Below are positions 25,201-37,200 of a DNA stretch of 64,000 nucleotides, piece after piece. The notes under the pieces were generated by a model, which searched no databases, had not been told where the DNA came from, and worked only from the letters and a program-made list of their open reading frames with translations. A program made the position numbers and the translations under genes. Source of the DNA: Sanderia malayensis. Lineage: Eukaryota > Cnidaria > Scyphozoa > Semaeostomeae > Pelagiidae. Each line of letters begins with the position of its first letter. Position 1 is the first letter of the stretch. The stretch lies in contig RQOL01000532.1 in assembly GCA_013076295.1 (NCBI GenBank), positions 3,596,001-3,660,000 of the forward strand. Direction: 5' to 3'.

Positions 25201-28200
25201 ATGGTACAATATGCTACCATGTAATATGGCCATTGTGCGTCTTCTATATTGTGCATATAAAATAGTTCAAGCACCAGGATGGCCGAGTGGTTAAGGCGTT
25301 GGACTTAAGTTCCAATGTGCGAATGCACGCGTGGGTTCGAACCCCACTTCTGGTATTTTTATCTTTTTGATATGGTACAATATGCTACCATGTAATATGG
25401 CCATTGTGCGTCTTCTATGTGGTGCATATAAAGTTGTTCAAGCATCAGGATGGCCGAGTGGTTAAGGCGTTGGACTTAAGTTCCAATGTGCGATTGCACG
25501 CGTGGGTTCGAACCCCACTTCTGGTATATCTATCTTTTTTGACATGATACAATATGCTACCATGTAATATGGCCTTTGTGCGTCTTCTATGTGGTGCATA
25601 TAAAATAGTTCAAGCACCAGGATGGCCGAGTGGTTAAGGCGTTGGACTTAAGTTCCAATGTGCGAATGCACGCGTGGGTTCGAACCCCACTTCTTGTATT
25701 TTTATCTTTTTGATATGGTACAATATGCTACCATGTAATATGGCCATTGTGCGTCTTCTATGTGGTGCATATAAAGTTGTTCAAGCATCAGGATGGCCGA
25801 GTGGTTAAGGCGTTGGACTTAAGTTCCAATGTGCGATTGCACGCGTGGGTTCGAACCCCACTTCTGGTATATCTATCTTTTTTGACATGATACAATATGC
25901 TACCATGTAATATGGCCTTTGTGCGTCTTCTATGTGGTGCATATAAAATAGTTCAAGCACCAGGATGGCCGAGTGGTTAAGGCGTTGGACTTAAGTTCCA
26001 ATGTGCGAATGCACGCGTGGGTTCGAACCCCACTTCTGGTATTTTTATCTTTTTGATATGGTACAATATGCTACCATGTAATATGGCCATTGTGCGTCTT
26101 CTATGTGGTGCATATAAAGTTGTTCAAGCACCAGGATGGCCGAGTGGTTAAGGCGTTGGACTTAAGTTCCAATGTGCGATTGCACGCATGGGTTCGAACC
26201 CCACTTCTGGTATATCTATCTTTTTTGACATGATACAATATGCTACCATGTAATATAGCCTTTGTGCGTCTTCTATGTGGTGCATATAAAATAGTTCAAG
26301 CACCAGGATGGCCGAGTGGTTAAGGCGTTGGACTTAAGTTCCAATGTGCGAATGCACGCGTGGGTTCGAACCCCACTTCTGGTATTTTTATCTTTTTGAT
26401 ATGGTACAATATGCTACCATGTAATATGGCCATTGTGCGTCTTCTATGTGGTGCATATAAAGTTGTTCAAGCACCAGGATGGCCGAGTGGTTAAGGCGTT
26501 GGACTTAAGTTCCAATGTGCGAATGCACGCGTGGGTTCGAACCCCACTCCTGGTATATTTATTTTTCTAAACTTAAAGCAATAGTGAATAATAATAGAGA
26601 CAACCCTTGAACCATATTACAGACAATCGTGTGAATAATATGCGTGATTGAAAGTTATTTTTAATTAATCTCTTTTTTTCTGTAGGTCACAGAATGTGAG
26701 ATATTCCTCTCCTTACTTGTCAAGTTCCTCGACAGCGACAAGCCGTTCTGGCAGAGGGCTTTGGCACTTGAAGTCTTGCATTCACTCTGTGTACAGCCTC
26801 ACCTTCTCAGGTATATTTTTGATATTTTCAGCAATGAATAGATATATCTGTATGTTGCTATTCGCTGTAAAGGTTTATCTCGGTTTCCTTTTTTTTTGTT
26901 ATAACGATTTGGTTTTGTGTGTCGGTGTCAGTTTGACGGAGATGTCTCTTTGTGTATCTGTTTCGGTTGTAGAGCCACCATCTTGCTGTGTTTCGTTTTT
27001 GCTTCCCTTTTTGTCTGCTTTGAAGATGTTTCAGAAATCCTGTTCCTTGTTAGAAAGCACCATACATCATATCTATCATGATCTCATTTCCTCCCACCCT
27101 TGCATCTGCATCTGTTAGTTAGTTGTAAAGGAATGCTTTGCTAGTCCCAGGGGTCCTATTCCTTTCTGTTTGCTCTGAAAAACTCATGTTCCTTGTAAGA
27201 AGGCATCAAATATCAACCCTTTGATCATATCTATCGTTGTTTCTCCCCCCCTTGCATCCGCATGTTAGTTTCATCAGCATTCCTCTACCCCGAGGTAGGG
27301 GAATGTTTTGCTGGTACCAGGAATGCCTACTTCTTGTATCTGCTTCATGTTCTACTTGGCCTTTTTCCATTTCAGCTCCTTTTGTCAGTTCTACGATCTT
27401 CAAGAACATTCAACAAAAGTCTTTCACGACATTTGCCTCGCTTTGGAGATATTCGTCCAATCGATGTTCAGCATCGAGGCTGCAAATCTCACCGCCAGCT
27501 CTCTGACGTCGAACCCGCAGTCAGCCAATCATTCAACGGCATCATCGCACGGCCCAGGCCCCGGCGAGTCGCACAAGGTCAGCTTGCAGCCTGGATTCTC
27601 CTACAAGGGGGTCTGGATACCAGTGAACAACGTTCCCGCCAGTGGCATAGCCAAGTCTCTTTAGTAAGTTGTCGTTTGCTGTTAGAAAACCTTCTTGACA
27701 TTTTTGCTTTGGTTAGGAATCGCTTGGCATGCTACACCACCGAGATGTAACTGGATGTTATCACTCTTGAGCGTGAGAGATCAATCTATTAGGATTCTTT
27801 CTAAACCATTTGAAGAAATTCTGCCTATGAAAGTTTTTTTTGTAAAGCCGCGAAGACTTTTAGGATTTTAGGATTCTTTTCTTTGAGGCAAATGTTTCCC
27901 ATTTTTGATACTTTTGCTATGGTAGTCAATTTTTTAAATTGTCTTGTATTGTATATTTACTTCATGACTATGAATGCATTTTTCACAGTTTGGAACAGTT
28001 GGATTTCAAAGGGGATTCCCCGAACATCTCCGAGACCTACGCCATGACCATCTCATTGGCCTGTGTGCTGGAGATAGCTCGAGCCATTGACGTGCTCGTC
28101 CATTCAGCCGGCTCAAAGAGACCGAGCAAGAGTTTCATCGAAGCACTGCAGGATCCGGACACGGGCAGTAAAGATAAGACCGGTTTCGGTTCAGAAGCAA

Positions 28201-31200
28201 TGAAAGACCGGGTGACAGTGAACAAATCTCCGGGAGATGGTGAGGAATTGTTTTTTCGTTTGGAGGTCTCGATGTATTTCTTATAGCTGTAAGATGAATA
28301 GTTTAAACTGACGTAATGCATACCAAACTTGATTGGTTAATAGCTCTGGTAGGTAAGCAGTTTGCGCGGCAATCTGCTACTACAGTAAAACCCTGATACC
28401 TCGAACCTTCAAGCGACTGATGAAAAGGTTCGAATGTTCGAGTTATGGAGATTTACAAAGTACTAGCAAAGCTTTCAAGGGGAGTAAAAATTGGTTCGAG
28501 TTATCTAAGGTTTGAGTTATTGCGGTTTCGAGATCGGTCTTTACTGTATCTAGCATATCGGAGCTCGAAAGCATTAGAAATGCTACGTCAAGAGGCTTCA
28601 ATGGACAAGGAAATATGGTTTTCCAAGCCTTGAATTTGTATTGTATTCAATTTTATTCCATTCCACCTGCACACCGAATGCCTTCTGAAAAAAATTTTGG
28701 CACCAGTGTTTAAATTAAGGAAATGGAAAAGGGAGGAAACATTTATATTAATTAATTTTCCAAGTTATTTCAATGACGAGTCATCCATAGACGTTCGTTG
28801 TTTTTTCGTGAATCTGCTATTACAAGCAGTTTTGAGAGGTGTTACAAATTCTGCTTGTTGCTTGTAGAGAGCTTGGAGGTCTGGAAAGAAATGATTGCAT
28901 CATCATGGGACAGTATGCTGTCCACTTTCGGACTACTGCTTGAAGCAAGGTAAGAATGATTAACATTTCCATGCATGTTAAATTTAATACCAGGAATCTT
29001 CTATGTACTCATCACTTGCTGTATTGCGTTATGAATTGAGTTGTTGAAATAATGTTGCAATTGTTTTTCGAGTTGATGTTGTTTGAAAAGGACTAGACTA
29101 ACGTGCATGTCCCATATATTTGCCACTTAACTATTGAATCGTACCGCCTCTACAGACAACATTGTTTGGAGGGGAGGGAGATAAGCTACGCGTGTAAAAC
29201 GTGCTAAAATCCTGGGTGTCCCAGGACGGTTGTCCCCTACTTTAGCTTGGTGGGGAGAAAACCCCACATCCCGAAGACATTTCATCAAGCTCACAACATT
29301 ATTCATGTTTATTCAGTGTGGACGAAACCGTCACGGAGAGCATCCTCAAGGCCGTGCAAACCTATTCGAGTGTATGCGGCCAGCTGGACTACACGGCTTG
29401 GCGCGATTCATTCATCTCGTGTATCTGCAAGTGCGCCATACCTTCTAACTTCATCCCTGGCTCAGCAGCGAGTAAGTCAGAGTCAAGTGCAAGCAGTTCA
29501 AACACACACACTACAGTGACCAAATCGATATCGTCACAATCGTTGTCTAGTCACGTGCCTGGTGCGTCATCATCTGGAAAAGAGGTACGTCATCGTTCAC
29601 CTTTAATCTTTGACCTTTGTGATATTTTTGACCTTTCAAGAAGGCCTGTTGTGATATTTTATTGGTTTCCTGACTCTTAAATACTTTATGCGCGTTTGCC
29701 TTTCCTATCTTTATGTTCTGTATCTTCCTTCTGCTTAAAACAAACGTTCTTATCTGTTCTGTTCAACAGACATGTTTGCATCTCCACATATCTCTCCACC
29801 TTTTGTTATTATCTCGCAATTAATGCCTTATCCCCCCCCCCTCTTCTGCTGTGACCATTCCCTTGCTTAAATTCGCTCAAAAATGTTTCTGTTTATCAAC
29901 AGCTGAGTGCAAAGAATATCCAGTGCATGCGAGCCATCCTCAATCTGGCCCATTGTCATGGTGATTTACTTGGCACTGCGTGGTATATGGTGCTCAACAC
30001 ACTACAGCATCTTACAATCATACTTGGCCTTAAAGTCTCCTCCACAGGGGCTATGAAAGCTGTACATGCAAACGAACTTCCTTCGCTGGTGAGCAGAATA
30101 TTTTCGAAATTACTTCAGTCATAGTTTAGTTCAGTTGTAATGTGGTACAACCTTGTCTGTCCTCCATATTGTTTGTATAAAGTTGTTCGAGCACCAGGAT
30201 GGCCGAGTGGTTAAGGCGTTGGACTTAAGTTCCAATGTGCGAATGCACGCGTGGGTTCGAACCCCACTCCTGGTATTTCTATCTTTTTTAATATGGTACA
30301 ATATGCTACCATGTAATATGGCCATTGTGAGTCTTCTATGTGGTGCATATAATGTTGTTCGAGCACCAGGATGGCCGAGTGGTTAAGGCGTTGGACTTAA
30401 GTTCCAATGTGCGAATGCACGCGTGGGTTCGAACCCCACTCCTGGTATTTCTATCTTTTTTAATATGCTACCATGTAATATAGCCATTGTGCGTCTTCTA
30501 TGTGGTGCATATAAAGTTGCTCAAGCACCAGGATGGCCGAGTGGTTAAGGCGTTGGACTTAAGTTCCAATGTGCGATTGCACGCGTGGGTTCGAACCCCA
30601 CTTCTGGTATTTCTATCTTTTTTAATATGCTACCATGTAATATAGCCATTGTGCGTCTTCTATGTGGTGCATATAAAGTTGTTCAAGCACCAGGATGGCC
30701 GAGTGGTTAAGGCGTTGGACTTAAGTTCCAATGTGCGAATGCACGCGTGGGTTCGAACCCCACTTCTGGTATTTCTATCTTTTTTGATATGCTACCATGT
30801 AATATAGCCTTTGTGCGTCTTCTATGCGGTGCATATAAAGTTGTTCAAGCACCAGGATGGCCGAGTGGTTAAGGCGTTGGACTTAAGTTCCAATGTGCGA
30901 TTGCACGCGTGGGTTCGAACCCCACTCCTGGTATTTCTATCTTTTTTAATATGCTACCATGTAATATAGCCTTTGTGCGTCTTCTATGTGGTGCATATAA
31001 AATAGTTCAAGCACCAGGATGGCCGAGTGGTTAAGGCGTTGGACTTAAGTTCCAATGTGCGATTGCACGCGTGGGTTCGAACCCCACTTCTGGTATATTT
31101 ATCTGTTTTGATATGGTACAATATGCTACCATGTAATATGGCCATTGTGAGTCTTCTATGTGGTGCATATAATGTTGTTCAAGCACCAGGATGGCCGAGT

Positions 31201-34200
31201 GGTTAAGGCGTTGGACTTAAGTTCCAATGTGCGATTGCACGCGTGGGTTCGAACCCCACTTCTGGTATATTTATCTGTTTTGATATGGTACAATATGCTA
31301 CCATGTAATATGGCCATTGTGAGTCTTCTATGTGGTGCATATAATGTTGTTCAAGCACCAGGATGGCCGAGTGGTTAAGGCGTTGGACTTAAGTTCCAAT
31401 GTGCGATTGCACGCGTGGGTTCGAACCCCACTTCTGGTATATTTATCTGTTTTGATATGGTACAACATGCTACCATGTAATATGGCCATGGTGCGTTTTC
31501 TATGTCGTTCATATAACGTTCGTATTATAGATGAAAGAGTTGGGCAAAGAAGGTTAGAGTTTAACTTGCTATATCTGACAGCATTTTTTATTGCAGGGGA
31601 TATCATATTCTTTGATGGCAGAACTTCCCGTATTGTCAGCAATGTTGTCGCGTCTTTTGAAAGTACACAGTAAGTTAATCCCTCTTTTTAACCTTTTCAT
31701 CTTATTTTTCACTTTTTTCACTTTTTTCCCTTTTTTCACTTTTTTATATTCTTATTTATCTTAACGTCTCTTTCTCCACCTTTTTGCATTTTTCTTCTTT
31801 GTCATATCACCTTTTGTATACTCCTGCATAATTTTGTTTTCCCCGAAATGAAAATTTACAATATTAATATGCTTATAATGTTCGCCTACCATTTTTTTAC
31901 CATAACCTATGTGGTTAACCTTAACCTTTGCCATAACCTTTTGCCCGATCATTCCATAGGTATCTCGATGATGTTGCTCTGCATCATTTGGTCAACGCTC
32001 TTTGCCGACTATCGACTGAGGACATGGAACAGGCTGCTAACAACAAGGTCAAATTCTCATCATTATTTTGTTTATGCTGCCAGTTCCCTTAAAAACAACG
32101 CTATTTGCATTTCTCCCATTAAATTACTATACCTTCAAGTATACCGCAATAGCATTGATTTATTTCGCAGTTCCTTTTGACAGCTTGATCTATTTGTTGC
32201 TATTGAAGTAATTTCTGGACTTTCAACCAAGGAACTCTTGAATTGTCAAATTGCTTGAATTTAGTTTCGTATTTGCTTTAATTCGCTACGTTGGATTTGA
32301 AATAGAGAAACCTGCATTCTATTATTCTATTTTCGTGTTTTTGACGCAAAGAATGCATTTGAAATTCGAATATGCTCACTTCAGTTGCTTTTGCGGAGTA
32401 GCCTCGTTTCTACGGGTGACAAAATGCTGTCGCCGCCCACTAAATCTAGCGGTAGCATTTGACTCAGTTTTATGTGTTTTGTAGGACCCAAGTCTTTTCG
32501 CTGTGGAGAAGCTTCAAGAAACAGGAATGGTTAACATGGGTCGCTTAAAAGTTCTCTGGAGACCGTTGACCGGTCATTTACTCGAGGTGGGGTAAACTAG
32601 CGATTTCCAAGATACCGCACATTACTGTAATGCAGTGCTTATTTTGCAGACTGTTTTTACAAAGTTGTAATGAGATGGTTCGAGTTAGCGAATGCATTAG
32701 TTGCTGGAAGGTCGACCCAAATAGTGGCATATAGGACATTGTTGTCAAGGGTAATGCAAAGACAGTTCAAAGATAGTTCGAGTTAATGAGTATTTTTTGA
32801 GTTGGGTTCGAGCTATGGAAGTTTTAGTATGTGATTATCTTTATATTCAGAGTTTACAGGTAGCTTATCGATATGTGTATATAGTTGTCCTCAAACTATT
32901 GTTATATTTCACCGTCCACTTTTTCCATCCGTCCTTCCAGGTATCCCAGCATCCGCACACACGGCTGCGTGAATGGGCAGCGGATGCTGTGACGTCACTG
33001 ACACGGTCTGCAATGACATTTGATTTCCAGACACAGTTGAGCAAAGACCTGGTGAGTCTTCGAACATTGTCAATACCCTTTGTAGGTCCTTTTTACCGCC
33101 TAGCTGACGGATACCCGTGACTACATTATACTAATCGTTTCTCTGAGCCATGCTATTATGGCTCTGTGGAACACAGGGCTGTTTGGTTTAAAATCCCTTG
33201 CAGTTGAAAATTCAAGGAAGCCTGTTTAGAGCAACCCATAGCCCCAAGAAAGCGCGAAATAACGTAATTGATTGTCAATTCACGCACCAACAAAATGCTA
33301 ACAGCAGTAAAGATCTAACATTTATTTGTTCTGGATTTTAGCCCTTGCAACAAATGATCTTGCATCCATTGCAAGAAATGGCAACGATAATGTACAGTGA
33401 CGTAAGACAGAGGCAGTATGAATGCGTCTTGCAGCTACTTCACGATGCTGCTCCACAGTTGGCTCAGGCGTGGCCACTTGTGTTGCATATAATTGGCCTT
33501 GCAACGAATCAGCAAAAGTAAGGCAGCTACTTTTCAATTTTGATTCTTCTTGTTATCTGACCTTTTCAATCGTGATCTACGACCTTTGACTTTCGAATTT
33601 GGGACCTTTGACCTGTACTGTTATTTCGAGCTGTGATGTTCATTGTGATGTTCTTTTAGCGAAACAATCATCAGGCAAGGATTCCAGAGCTTACAACTCG
33701 TCGTCACAGACTTTCTACCCATCATGCCTTGCTGGTGTCTGCAGATCTTAATTGATATTGTTGGGCAATTCGGTTTGCAGCCCCAGGAGATCAACATTAG
33801 TCTCACAGCCATAGGATTATTGGTAAGTATCATTGCAACACACAATTGGCCTTATCCTCAACTTACTGAACGAAAAACTCTCTGCTACACTTGGCCCTAT
33901 TATCCATCTTTAACTCAATAATCTTTTCTTACTGTGTTGGCCTTGATAGAATGTTTGCATTTGCTACATTTGACCCCTTGAGCCTTAACCTCTGTTACCT
34001 TTGATTTCTGCTCTTTTGACCCAACCCGACAATGGCCATATTGCACCATATCAAAAAAATAAAATACCAGAAGTGGGGTTCGAACCCACGCGTGCATTCG
34101 CACATTGGAACTTAAGTCCAACGCCTTAACCACTCGGCCATCCTGGTGCTTGAGAACTGTAGAAGAGTCTCGAAATAAACTTTTACTTTTATGATATTTT

Positions 34201-37200
34201 AACCTTTTCCTAACTGCTTCCTTTGATGCAATGCAGCATTGACGCATTCCAGAAATGAGAAAATGAATGAGTTGATTCTATTTTGCATTCTAGTGGAACC
34301 TGTCCGACTTCTTCTATCAGAATCGAACAGCTTTGAAGCTGGATTTATCACGTGCTTATGATTCCCTTGACAACGCTGATGACGTAAGCGAGGAGGAGAA
34401 AATCCTTGCCAATCTGATTCCACCGTTGATTGATAAATCGATCCAGCCGTTTGATTCGCTGTGGATGTGTTTGTTCAGGAAACTTGGCGATCTCTGCGTG
34501 GACCCTCGGCCTGCCGTGCGGAAAAGCGCGGGACAGACGCTGTTTTCAACCATCAGTGCTCACGGTGGCTTGCTGGAGAATAAGACATGGTACTCCGTCT
34601 TGTGGAAGGTAAATATTTGGCAGATTTGATGTTGAACCAATGACTATTGTTACAGCAATATGGCTATTGCTTAACTTGATTATGTCATGCCAAACGTTCC
34701 TCTATCTCCCCCTCTCTATTTTGAGTTTGATCTGGCTTATATTTAGTTAAGCTTTAATTCTTGGTCAATCGGAACTTCCCTAACTCGAACCAAAGTCAAT
34801 CGAGGAGATTTTTTCCATTAGCATGCCGAAACACATTTTCCCATCCCATCTGAGAAATCGCCACATTAAATTTCAATTGTATATGCTTTTACATGCACTG
34901 CTACACTCTTGTAGCTTTCGGCTTTCTGGTTGATGGTTTATCTTTACTTGCGTATTCCCATTTCCAGGTGCTGTTCCCGTTGTTGGAGAAGGTAAAGACG
35001 ATGTCATCTACGGCTGCTGACGTTCCACCGCCAAGCGACACTTCGTCATCGCGCGGCAACATCCTCATCCATCACTCAAGGGACACAGCCGAGAAGCAAT
35101 GGGCAGAGACGCGTGTTCTCACCCTTGCCGGCGTGGCGCGGGTGTTCAGTTCTCGTAAGCAGATACTGTCACAGCTCAATGAATACCATCGTGCATGGGC
35201 GCTGCTACTCGAGATGATCGAGGCTGGGTCCTTGAGTAGGAACTGTGAGGTAGCTTTGAACAGTCTGAAGAGCTTTCAGGATGTGGCCCAGGACCCAGAC
35301 TCGCCAGACCCAGAACGCCAGGCACAGCCGAAGGGAAGCGGCAAGTTGAAAAGGCCGTCAGCCGTTAAACCCATGCGTTTCATGGACGTTGAAGAGGAGG
35401 ATCTAGATTTGTGGACGCAGGCCTGGCGCGTTTGGCAGAATATTGGCAACTCATCCTTGTCTTCCGACCATTTAGTCCAGTCAGTGAAAGATTCTTCGGG
35501 AGTGATCAAGACTGAGGTTAAAGTTCCAAAGCAGGCTTTCCTGACCGCGTTAGTCAGCGTTTTTCCTCCGCTGCTCGGACGAATATACAAACGATTTGGC
35601 ATTGGCGACCTGCAGCGGCTTTGCGAGATTCTGCGAAAGTCCGTCGCCATGCCAGTCCACTCGTCGGCGTCTCCGTTTCTGGTTCCTTCGTTCAACGAGA
35701 ACTCCCTGTCGTCGCTTCAAGAGACCGTCATACACGCAATGAACATCCTACGGGAGCCGGTGGCGCAGGCGGAGAACAAGGCCGTTTTGGACACAAGTGG
35801 AAAGTCAATGTACCCAGTGCTCTTCAAACTGTTGCTGACGTTCATCGAGTACTGCTGTTGCCCCCCGAAGCTTGAGACGTCGCCATCGCTGGAGATCAAG
35901 GTCGGCAAAGGCAAACACGGCGGCTGGACTGTGATGAACTACGTTCCGTTCTCAGAGGAATGTCTGAAGATGACGGTCGATTTGTACTCTGTGTCTCACT
36001 CTCAGGACGAGGTTATCGAGGCGAAAGTTCTAGAAGATTTCATCAGGGTCGTCCGTCTTCCTTTGAAGCTGAAGTACGCATGCCCGTCTCAGTCCACGTG
36101 GCAACTGGCTGTCGATTCGCTCATGAAAATGATTAGAATCGGATTACCCGTGTACTTATCGCCTGAAAGACGCAAGGGTAAATTCAATGATTCTATTAGC
36201 AACATCTCTGTGCAATAATGGGATGAAACGATCTGGCCAAAATTCGTGAAATTTCAATTCATATGCAAATAACGAGCTTCAAGGTTCACTACATTTGCAC
36301 TTCTGTATATCCATAAATGTATTCCCTTTTCAAGTTGGCTGTTGTCTTGGTTATTCCAAGGGGAGTCTAATCTACTATTGTCATTTCACACTCACGAATT
36401 CAATCATCTCTACCTTTTAGGTCAACAATTTGAGTCATTGTGGCTACATCTAGCTGATACGATTGAAGATTTTCTATTTTCCAGCAGGTATGAGTAACAA
36501 CATTTATAAGACTTATCTCGCACCTTTGTGAGTTTGTTTGCCTCAAGTCTCGTTGCCACGAGACCCAGTTAAGCCTCGTTACCATGAGACACAGCTCTTT
36601 CCTTGAATGATGATTTCCTTGTTGCTATTTCCAGTCCTCCTCCCGAGGGGCAGACCTTCGACCAGCACAAGTCAGATGAGCAGTTGGACATGACAGTTAT
36701 CAAACTGATTCGCAATGAGATACTGCCGTTCGCCAATTCCCTGCCTAAGAACTTCATCGATCGCCTTATGAGAATACTCAATCGTGGGTCAATACACTCA
36801 GCTGCCGACGGAAGCTTTGATGGTATGGACGATGATTTGTCATTCATTCTGATTGTATTAACTGATAAACACCCCCTGGGTTCTACTTATCAATTGTTCT
36901 GTTTTTTTCTTCCAGGCGATTCGGTTGTTTTTCCGGTGAGAGAAGAATTTGCCAAGACATGTTTCGAGACTCTCCTGCAGTTTTCATTCGTCAACTCAAA
37001 TGAGGCTAGCAGTAAGTCGACATCCCGTTAATTACTTGTTCCCAACCCCCCTCCCATTGTTCTTGCATGAACATGTTTGCAGTACACGAGCGATGTTTAC
37101 TTCTGTATGTTGTAACGAAACATTTTCATTCGCTTCCATCTGATCCCTGATTATCTGCTCGAGCTCTTTTAGTCCATATTGAAGATTCGTCCAGACCTGC

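Larger units (their letters stand above)
25102..26570 (+). repeat. Tandem array 1: nine ~171.5 bp units, each with a tRNA-Leu
   Basis: tRNA starts are spaced 171 or 172 bp. The ~88 bp spacer contains ATGGTACAATATGCTACCAT (an inverted repeat), ATGGCC, CTTCTATGTGGTGCATATAA and TTCAAGCA. Unit variants alternate (GAAT against GATT variable loop, GATATGG against GACATGA spacer), giving a higher-order period near 343 bp. Everything lies in MON2 intron 8, in the sense direction. Confidence 0.92.
30180..31520 (+). repeat. Tandem array 2: eight tRNA-Leu units in MON2 intron 14
   Basis: Units of 162 or 172 bp, the difference being loss of GTACAATATG from some spacers. The spacers are clearly homologous to array 1, 3.6 kb upstream, so both arrays descend from one amplification. 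Confidence 0.9.

Noticed and set aside
25102..26555. Regularly spaced repeat resembling a CRISPR array
   Set aside because: The repeated unit is an 83-nt tRNA with conserved spacers in a eukaryotic intron; spacers are not unique.
30153..31673. Open frames containing [14 protein letters not shown] across the tRNA arrays
   Set aside because: They are translations of tRNA-Leu sequence; the repeated peptide is the tRNA gene itself.
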